The position numbers and the translations under genes were made by a program. Below are positions 55,859-62,844 of a stretch of DNA of 62,844 nt, one piece after another (positions within the stretch are counted from its first letter, which is position 1; each line of letters opens with the position of its first letter). Under the pieces are notes generated by a model. The model did not search any database, had not been told where the DNA came from, and worked only from the letters and a program-made list of their open reading frames with translations. This stretch comes from Hypsibius dujardini (Eukaryota; Tardigrada; Eutardigrada; Parachela; Hypsibiidae). The stretch lies in assembly GCA_001579985.1 (NCBI GenBank), contig LRSR01009852.1, positions 1-62,844 on the forward strand, in the 5' to 3' direction.

Positions 55859-56221
55859 TTAGCATAAATCCTTATTGCAGGGATTGCCGCAAGTCTGGCC
55901 TCTGCGGATGTATAAGGTAGTTCCGACCGCAGGTGGACAGGGGAGACCCGGATTCATGGCCAGCAGGCGGGCCACGTCCGTGATGTCGTACCCGCTGACT
56001 ATGCCTTCGCATGTGTCTCCTACATTGACGACTGCTGTGCAGGTTGGTCCGTCGTCTGGCGCTAATGTATAAGGAGGTGACTGGACCGCTTCTGGAACTG
56101 CAGATGGAAGTACTTGAACATCTAAGCGAAACCTACGCAAACACAGACAGACAGACACACAGACACACAGACAGACACACAAACACACAGACACACAGAC
56201 AGCCAGACAGACAGACACACA

Positions 56222-56290
<69 letters not shown>

Positions 56291-56330
56291 CCAGACAGAC
56301 AGACAGACAAACAGACAGACAAACAGACAA

Positions 56331-56383
<53 letters not shown>

Positions 56384-57119
56384 GACAGACAAAACGAACA
56401 CTTTCGGATCTGATCAAAACACGCCTCTTATGCTTCTTCATACAGTAGGACTTCAATACACAGCACACAATGTCACGTTTATGAAACCTAGAATTGATAT
56501 TACGCTTACCTTTATTCTTTTTCGGCGCCTGATTCGCAACGAAGTTGTTCTGTAATATAATTGCGGTAGACCTTTTTGTCTCGTCAACTTTTCATTTAAG
56601 AGTTTGAAACATTAAATCAGCTAAACACTCAATCAATCGCAATCATCGATCAACCGAATCTGATTAAAAGCCCAGTATCAACCAATCAACGGCCGACACG
56701 ACGGTATAAAGCGTAAATATCTAGACAATTTTTTTCCAGAATCACGCATGCATCATTCTCACGATATGCTCACCGGTTTTGCAGTCTTCTTTTCCACGCC
56801 TAAAAGGAAAACCGACATTAGCGAGATAGAAATTTCATCCCACACAGCTGCACGCTTGACCATTCCCATTCTGGTTGTGTGTATTTGCCAGGATGAACGT
56901 ACTTGAAACCCTTCGTGCCTTGGTTGGTTCATTCGATGGATACAGGACCAAAATTGTACCCAGAAGTAAACTAAGACAAACAGCTGCCTCAACCGAGAAA
57001 ACAATTGTTGGAGCGCGAACACATAAGCCGTGCTTCAACCCAGCCAACGATGTCAGATTCGAGGTGTGACGATTCTCTTCACTTCTGGAGGAGTCAACTT
57101 TTCTCTGTCTCGTCGACAT
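55859..57119 (-). CDS. Membrane-anchored LysM protein G (four exons)
   Basis: Exons 57119-56903, 56799-56774 (26-nt microexon), 56549-56510 and 56121-55859 join in phase to 181 residues. A cytoplasmic part of about 35 residues precedes a helix (about 36-61) ending in LVLYP. The microexon encodes a basic piece (VEKKTAKP). The LysM reads [29 protein letters not shown] and ends in NKDLC; it is closest to the LysM of gene C. Intron 3 contains a large CA/GACA tract. A promoter block CCGGGAGTCTTTCCTC at 57230 recurs upstream of gene I. Confidence 0.8.
56145..56395. repeat. (CA)n and GACA compound microsatellite
   Basis: ACACAGACAG units, a pure (CA)n run at about 56222-56288, then a pure GACA run. 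Located in an intron of LysM gene G. Confidence 0.95.
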
Positions 57120-57740
57120 GGCAGTCGAAAGAATTGAAGATCCTTCACTTTCCCGTTGAATTTAACAGAATAACGAAATAAATTTCAATCACGGACGAAG
57201 TTGCAGTGTGAGTGAAGAAAACAATTATGCCGGGAGTCTTTCCTCTTTTGTGCTTAACTTCAGCGGCATTCTTTTTTTGGAGCCTTTGGGCCAAATTCGA
57301 TTTTGAAAATTACAAAAGAGAAGAGTGAATTCGAGTGGAGCGCCAGTCGAGCGGGAAATGCCGACTGCGCTTTTGGCGAAATCATAAAAGTGATTTTAAC
57401 TGTATCGCATTTTCTAAAAAAATCGGCTGAGATTTGACTGAAACTGAAATTATTGTTATTATCATTTGAAATACTAGCTTACTTTTCCACACAAGATTTT
57501 TACTAGAATTTCTGGTTATTTATTATAAATAACTAATGCTTGATTAGTTTAGTACATATTATTGGCATTTTTTCCCTCCGCGGACAGACATGCCAAGACA
57601 GCATCCAAGGCTTTAAATTTGACACTTTGAGAGATCGGAATACACAAGGCCACAGACAGTTCGAAAAAAAAGTCAACAGCTGCAGAAGAAAATTTTAAAT
57701 TTTTAAAAATTTTAAAAATTTTTAAATTTAACTTTTCAAA

Positions 57741-58956
57741 TTAACACAACTCTTTTGTGCACTCTGTTCCGCAGCCCTGGCCCTTGCGGATGTAAATGGA
57801 ATGGCCGACCGTCATCATGCCGCCAGCATTGCACTGCAGGCCCGGATTCATCTGGACCAGTCGTTCGATGCTTGTGATTCCGTAAGCACCGACGAAGCCT
57901 TCGCAATGGTCGCCTTCATTCACTCCCGCGAAACAGCTTGGTCCGTCAAATGGATCTATCACCTGAGGAGCCGGAGTGGCCCCTGCAGCCGAAACCGGAA
58001 CCGGAGCCGGAGCCGGAGCCGGGACGGGAGCCGGAGCTATAAATTAGTCAGTTTAAAAATATTTAGAGCATTGGCAATTAATGTGACAGAGAAACGCGAG
58101 CACATTATTGAAAAGTTAAAAAATTAAAAATAAATCCTAGTAAATTAATTTAATTTAATTTAAATTGATTTGAAACGTTTATTTCTTATGGGTATTTTTT
58201 GACACACGATTGCCATGAGGATCGCACTTACCAAGGATGTCGTGATTCACTGGGATGGCCTGTAACAAAACATTTAAGCGCGATGAACCGAGAGAAACCT
58301 TCTGAAGCAATAATAATTATCAATTAATTAAGTGACCAAAAATTTTTATATAGCTTTAACACTACGTGCAGACAAACGAGGCTAATGCAGTAACCACACA
58401 AAACTTTGTAAATAAAAATCAAAATTAAAAATTCTAATCGACAAAGTAGTTAGCACATAAATTTAACTTTTATAATCAAACAATCAACGGAAAGAACATA
58501 AACGAAAGTTTCGCTTTTTTCTCTCAGATCGCACGCTTGTCAACGAATAGACGTAATTATATTAATGAACAGAATTGAACTGTTTTACTCACCGATTCTG
58601 CGTCTTTTTTTGTTGCAGCTGAAATAAAAAAATAAATTGATGACTTTTTTGCTTAACCGCAGACAGCTGCGCGCTTGACGAGAAAATTTCATGGGCGGAT
58701 TGAGTAAAAATGGAGATTCTTTACCGTGTGACAGGCGGTGGAGACTCGCGGCTGCTTCTTCTCTTGGATAGAACACAAAAAGCGCCCCGAGGAGGAGCAA
58801 CAGTGCCACGACGGCGGGAATGGAGAAAATAATTGTGAACGCGCGAGATAAGAAGCGATTTTTGGGCGGAGGAAACGCCGCGGAAATGTTTAATCGTTGA
58901 GTGTCATCCGACTCGGTCGCTTCCACGTCCAATGGATTGTGTTTGATGGACGACAT
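57741..58956 (-). CDS. Membrane-anchored LysM protein H (four exons)
   Basis: Exons 58956-58725, 58618-58593 (26-nt microexon), 58259-58232 and 58036-57741 join in phase to 193 residues. A 40-residue cytoplasmic part precedes a helix (about 40-63) ending in FVFYP. The linker starts with a lysine patch (microexon) and then a PAPAPAP run encoded by the LysM exon. The LysM (GDHCEGFVGAYGIT, NPGLQC, VGHSIYIRKG, CTKELC) is very close to that of gene I, and both are preceded by PAPQVI(D/E)PFDGP. Its first exon is closest to orphan exon D. Confidence 0.82.
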
Positions 58957-59507
58957 AATGTTGAAAGAACAAACGGGGCAACAGAAATACGCAAAACGAA
59001 TTGTAATGAAATAAGGCGCAGAGCTGAAGCACAAGACGCAAGACAACAAATTCTCGTGCGAGATTTACCTTAAAGGGAAGCGAAAGAAAAAGTCACGTAA
59101 CTTTTGCCGGAAGAGGTTTAACTTTTTTTCCAATAACCAAACCGTCGCTCCTGGGGTCCTTCGGGCCTTCTTGCTATCGAATCGAAAAAGTTACCGAAAG
59201 TGGGACAAAGTATCCGCATGATAAAAAAAATCGGCCATAAAAAAATCCGACAATTTATTTTTATCGAAAATTCTTACAAGTAGAAATAGTTTAATTTTGC
59301 TGAAATAAAAAATCCGACACTTCTTGAAGTCCTTAAGGCCTTCATGATATTGGGTTTAAAAAGGCACAAAAAGTTGAGAAGATTTATCTGTATAGCAGGA
59401 AAGATGGAAAAAACTTTTCCATTCCAAAAGAAACGGGAAGATTTAATTAAGAAAAATTAATTATTAATCAAGAAAAATTATTACAACTGGTAATAGAAAT
59501 TTCATTT

Positions 59508-60861
59508 TTAGCATAATTCTTTGGTGCATTCGGTGCCGCAGCCCTGGCCCTTCCTGATGAAGATGGCGTGTCCGACCGTCATGAGGGCGTCCGCCGGGCA
59601 CGTCAGACCGGGATTCATCTCTATCAAGCGTTCGATGCTTGTGATTCCGTATCCGCTGACAAATGCCGCGCAATGATCTCCTTCATTCACTCCGGCGAAA
59701 CAATGAGGTCCGTCGAATGGTTCGATCACTTGAGGTGCCGGAGTGGTAGCAGGAGCTGCAGCTGCTGCGGGGATGTTGGGAGCAGCGAGCTTGTCATCTA
59801 ACCAAATAATTCCAGATTATTTGCAATAAATTTTTTTAATTTAATTTCGGATTATTTAGAATTATTTTTTTAAAATTCAATTCCGGATTATTTAGAACAA
59901 TTTCTTTAATCTAATTTTTTTGCATTTATTTTTTATTTATTTATTTATTTATTTTGGCAAGAATTTCTTTTGTTATTCGCGGATTCAAAAAATCTGCTTT
60001 CATTTTGCACTTACCGGGGATATTTTTGTTGGGATGGTGCTGCGGTGGTTCCTGGAGGATAGAACACTCAATGATCATTCGTTCCCTTTAAAATTGAACT
60101 GCTTGAGTATTTTTAATGTACAGCAACTTTCAAGTATTCAAATGTGTTCGCTTGGATTTTAATCAAACTGCGATTTACATAAATCTACGTGAAATCAAGT
60201 AATCAAGGGCTCGCATTATTATGTCACAAAAGCAGTCTTCCGTCGATCCAGACAGATTATTTAAAAATGTTTTTAAGTCGTTTTTATCAATTTTTTTTGA
60301 AGATTTTGAAGCTCACCGGAACTGCATTTCGATGTGCCACGCCTAAAACAAAAAATCACTTTACTGACTCGCGTCCGTCAAAACGAACAGCTGCCTGCAT
60401 GATTAGAAGAATCTTGATTGTGTGTAATAACTTCGAAAAGAATTATTTAAGTATGAGGAGGAGTCTGTATTTCGGCTCACTCATGGGTTTCTCTTTGATT
60501 GTTTGATTTTCTGTACTATGTCCTAATATACTTCTAGAAATCAAACAATCAAGCACCTGCTGGAAAAGAGAAACCAATGAGTGAGCCGATTTATCGACCA
60601 ACTGGAGGGTGAACCGAAATACAGACTTCTCCTCGTACCTAATGAAGCATGATGGGGATGCTTCCTCGGCCTGTCGGAGTCCTTGGGGTAAAAGACGAAA
60701 ATCGTCCCCAACAGCAACACGACACAAACGAGCGCCTCAATGGAGAATAGGCAGGCGGGAAAGCGAGCTAGGACACCACTTCTAACAGGCGCGGAGGACT
60801 TGGAGGTGTGAGCATTCACTTCAGCCTCGAATGCTTCCACGGGATTGTACTTTACCGACAT
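59508..60861 (-). CDS. Membrane-anchored LysM protein I (four exons), donor supplied by a MITE
   Basis: Exons 60861-60639, 60342-60317 (26-nt microexon), 60051-60015 and 59797-59508 join in phase to 191 residues. A helix (about 34-58) ends in FVFYP. The linker is His/Pro/Asn-rich then Ala-rich. The LysM reads GDHCAAFVSGYGIT, NPGLTC, VGHAIFIRKG, ending CTKELC. Exon 1 ends exactly where MITE copy 3 (60451-60638) begins, so the whole 5' splice site GTACGAGG is the terminus of the MITE. Paralogues F and G have GTACGT at the same place. The upstream block CCGGGAGTGTTGCCTT (61021) is shared with gene G. Confidence 0.82.
60451..60638. mobile_element. Foldback MITE, family 1, copy 3 (internally deleted)
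   Basis: 188 bp. The left arm lacks the CCTCCAGTTGGTCGATAAAT part, while the right arm is complete. It begins GTATGAGG and ends CCTCGTAC. TTAA before and CTAA after are an imperfect candidate target duplication. It lies in intron 1 of LysM gene I and abuts exon 1. Confidence 0.9.
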
Positions 60862-61360
60862 GATGACGTAAAAACCTTATTTTGGCGTTGCTCAAAAAAG
60901 GGAAAGCATAAAGATGCTGTTGTGCGAAAAATGCTTGTGCAAGACACGTTGTTACGGGGCCGAACGCACAGCTGTTACTGATGAGAGCACATCAGCAGAG
61001 AAAGTGTAAGGCAATTCTGCCGGGAGTGTTGCCTTTGTGTAACTTGATTCGACGCTCCCACCCGGGAGCTTGCGGCATTGTCGAGCGAAAAAGTTATGGA
61101 AAACAAACGGAAAAAGTAGACTGCTCAAGAGAATGAAATGGTCGAACCTAGCGGCTACATAGCACTGTCTTTCGGAGCTAGAGTGAACACCTTATGCGAG
61201 TAATATACGGGCACATATGTGCGTGTACTTAAGAATGCTTTTTAGGCAATGAAGTTAATATTTACCGGTTTTTCATTTTTCAATCTGTTGGCCATAAGGT
61301 GACGCTGTGCACGCACTGGCACATGCAAGGGACGAAAGGGGGCGGACAGGCAAGCAACAA
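60862..61360. promoter_or_regulatory. Upstream region of LysM gene I
   Basis: Contains the CCGGGAGTGTTGCC block shared with gene G at 61021 and otherwise unremarkable sequence. No TATA box is evident. Confidence 0.3.
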
Positions 61361-61364
61361 ATGA

Positions 61365-61419
61365 CAGACAGACAGACAAACAGACAGACAAACAGACAGA
61401 CATGCAGACATGCAGACAT

Positions 61420-61454
<35 letters not shown>

Positions 61455-61505
61455 TGCAGACATGCAGACATACAGACAGATAGACAAACAGGCAGACAGA
61501 CGCGC
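61365..61505. repeat. GACA/ACATGCAGACATGCAG microsatellite
   Basis: GACAGACA tract with two blocks of GCAGACAT words, ending in a CGCGCGCG run. Confidence 0.92.
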
Positions 61506-62010
61506 GCGCGTTCGACCAATGAGAGTGGGCTCTAATTCGATGAATTTTTCTGAGCATAACTCAAGTCCTCGACCTTTTTTTTAACTGTGTATACATTTCG
61601 CTAGTTACTTAAGGAATTATTAAAGTTTTGCCTTCCCTTCCCTATTTGTACATCATATGCGGTTGCAACATTATCGGATTTTTAATTGCAAACCATGGAC
61701 TCATTTTGTGGTCTCCTACCTACCTTTTAATGTTCGCAAACGGCAATACGAGTATAAAATTACGAAAGTTATTAGCAATTTCTGCCATTTTTGCCCAGAA
61801 AGAGATGTATTAACTAAAAACTCAATTAACCCAAATGCGGTTTGCATGATGCAAGGCAAAAGGAACGATGGTACTTTTACAGTTTGAAGAAATATAAACG
61901 AATGTGAATTTTTCGTAATTTTGCAGAAAAACTCAACGCCGAGTTAATTATTATTTCACTTTAGAGATGCGATCAAACAACGAAAACTCTGTTTGATCTG
62001 ACTTTGATTT
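61506..62010. other. Gene-free stretch
   Basis: AT-rich sequence; no exon, RNA gene or element supported. Confidence 0.5.
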
Positions 62011-62018
62011 GATTTCTC

Positions 62019-62252
62019 TCACGGGGCGAGCTTGAGGACCTGTCGGTGAGTGCGACATCGGATGCGCTGCAACAGTGAGTGAAACATCTTCCACTTCTCC
62101 TCCGGAACAGTCAGCTCAAATGGAAGAATATTTATCAACTTCCAGAACTGGGAGAGGGTCTCCACAGTTTGCTCAGAGAGTCTCGCTTGGTCCCCTCGAC
62201 CGGACTTAAGCAAGCTACATTCCCGCAAATTTAGGTGCTTTGTAGTGCTCAT
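62019..62252 (-). CDS. Hypothetical 77-residue protein or first exon
   Basis: ATG at 62252, 77 codons, stop at 62019. The sequence is helical and leucine-rich (TVETLSQFWKLINILPFEL, EEKWKMFHSLLQRI) with protein-like composition. No signal peptide or known domain. It may be a complete small gene or one exon. The plus-strand frame just beyond it runs in the opposite direction. Confidence 0.35.
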   Translation of the reverse strand: MSTTKHLNLRECSLLKSGRGDQARLSEQTVETLSQFWKLINILPFELTVPEEKWKMFHSLLQRIRCRTHRQVLKLAP

Positions 62253-62319
62253 GAGATATTAAAAAGCGGAACCAACAGGATTAACCATTACGATTTTTTG
62301 ACTGGTCGTTTTTCCTTCA

Positions 62320-62507
62320 GTCATTTAGCCTTTGAAACTTTTGATTTAGCCTTTGAAACTGTTAGTTCGGCTGGACCGGACACCAAGGGACTTTTATCTT
62401 TAATCGGACGGAAAGTTTCTGAAGAGACCGGCGAGAGGAAATCTTTAGAATATCTATACCAAAGAATTAGCGTTGAGAGTGAAAGAGGGAACGCTGCTTC
62501 AGTTTAA
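62320..62507 (+). CDS. Candidate terminal exon, protein fragment of unknown origin
   Basis: After a TTTTTCCTTCAG acceptor an open frame of 62 codons ends at TAA (62505-62507). It contains LLSLIGRKVSEETG and LYQRISVESERGNAASV, the latter reminiscent of a conserved ending I associate with multi-copy transposon-encoded proteins of invertebrates. No upstream coding sequence was found, so this is probably a short relic. A small internal repeat (TTAGCCTTTGAAACT twice) is present. Confidence 0.25.
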
Positions 62508-62629
62508 TTCACCTATTCTCAGGCTCGTCGGCTGGACGAGATCTACTCTGTTCTTGATCTGAAGCGTTAAATTTGCTGTTGTTGTTTGGACTTGTTTTAG
62601 TGCGATACCTCCCTTATGCGCTGTCTAAA

Positions 62630-62690
62630 AATCTCTCTCTCTCTCTCTCTCTCACTCTCTCTCTCTCTCACTCTCTCACTTCCGTCTGCC
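62630..62690. repeat. (TC)n microsatellite
   Basis: CTCTCTCT run with a few CA interruptions. Confidence 0.95.
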
Positions 62691-62844
62691 TGTCAGACAC
62701 CCAAGTGGTCTGGGTGGTCTCTTGCTGTGAACCTCACGGACCAAATTAATTCCTCGTTCCTTTGGTTTGCCCGCTTAAAACTTCAATGATTAAAACCTTT
62801 TTCAGTTCAGTTCTCTTAGTAAACTAAAAAAACTAATTGAAAAA

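Noticed and set aside
1-62844. CRISPR array, operon or bacterial contamination
   Set aside because: Tandem repeats lack regular unique spacers, genes have spliceosomal introns, and no ribosome binding sites or bacterial genes were seen.

Overview
This is a eukaryotic, animal window. Coding exons are short and bounded by GT-AG introns, and tetranucleotide (CTGT/GACA) and TTGA/AATC simple repeats interrupt almost everything. Four genes place it among invertebrate bilaterians, probably a protostome: an ecdysone-receptor-type nuclear receptor, two macin antimicrobial peptides, a TMEM237 ciliary protein and an MGAT4-type glycosyltransferase. The receptor family is best known in ecdysozoans but also occurs in some lophotrochozoans, and macins were described in annelids, molluscs and Hydra. 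I do not name a phylum.

Layout. 0-3 kb: the 3' end of a plus-strand gene (possibly the TFIIIC large subunit) meets, tail to tail, a minus-strand secreted trefoil/Thr-rich protein. 3-21.7 kb: a gene-poor stretch of minisatellites, a 170-bp tandem repeat, a long hairpin and CTGT tracts; some of it may be 5' untranslated sequence of the receptor. 21.7-29.4 kb: a five-exon nuclear receptor (485 codons) with an EcR-like ligand-binding domain and an unusual DNA-binding P-box. 32.2-34.1 kb: a six-exon MGAT4-like enzyme, tail to tail with a macin gene. 36.7-38.2 kb: TMEM237. 40 kb: a small secreted-protein gene. 41.5-42.5 kb: a second copy of the MGAT4-end/macin block. 43.0-44.4 kb: a decayed mariner transposon with both inverted repeats.

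45.2-60.9 kb is the most striking part: a minus-strand tandem array of paralogous genes. Each encodes a short cytoplasmic N-terminus, one signal-anchor transmembrane helix ending in a FYP motif, a variable Pro/Ala/acidic linker and one cysteine-rich LysM domain at the C-terminus. Six copies (A, E, F, G, H, I) can be assembled exon by exon with intact phase. Four of them (F, G, H, I) share a 26-nt microexon. Other copies are partial, which indicates birth and death of genes. A foldback MITE provides the 5' splice site of one copy.

Taken together, 34-61 kb looks like an innate-immunity neighbourhood: cationic macin peptides beside an array of membrane-anchored putative glycan (peptidoglycan or chitin) binding proteins. 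The function is inferred from domains only. All gene models come from reading splice signals and frames by eye; no RNA or homology search was available.
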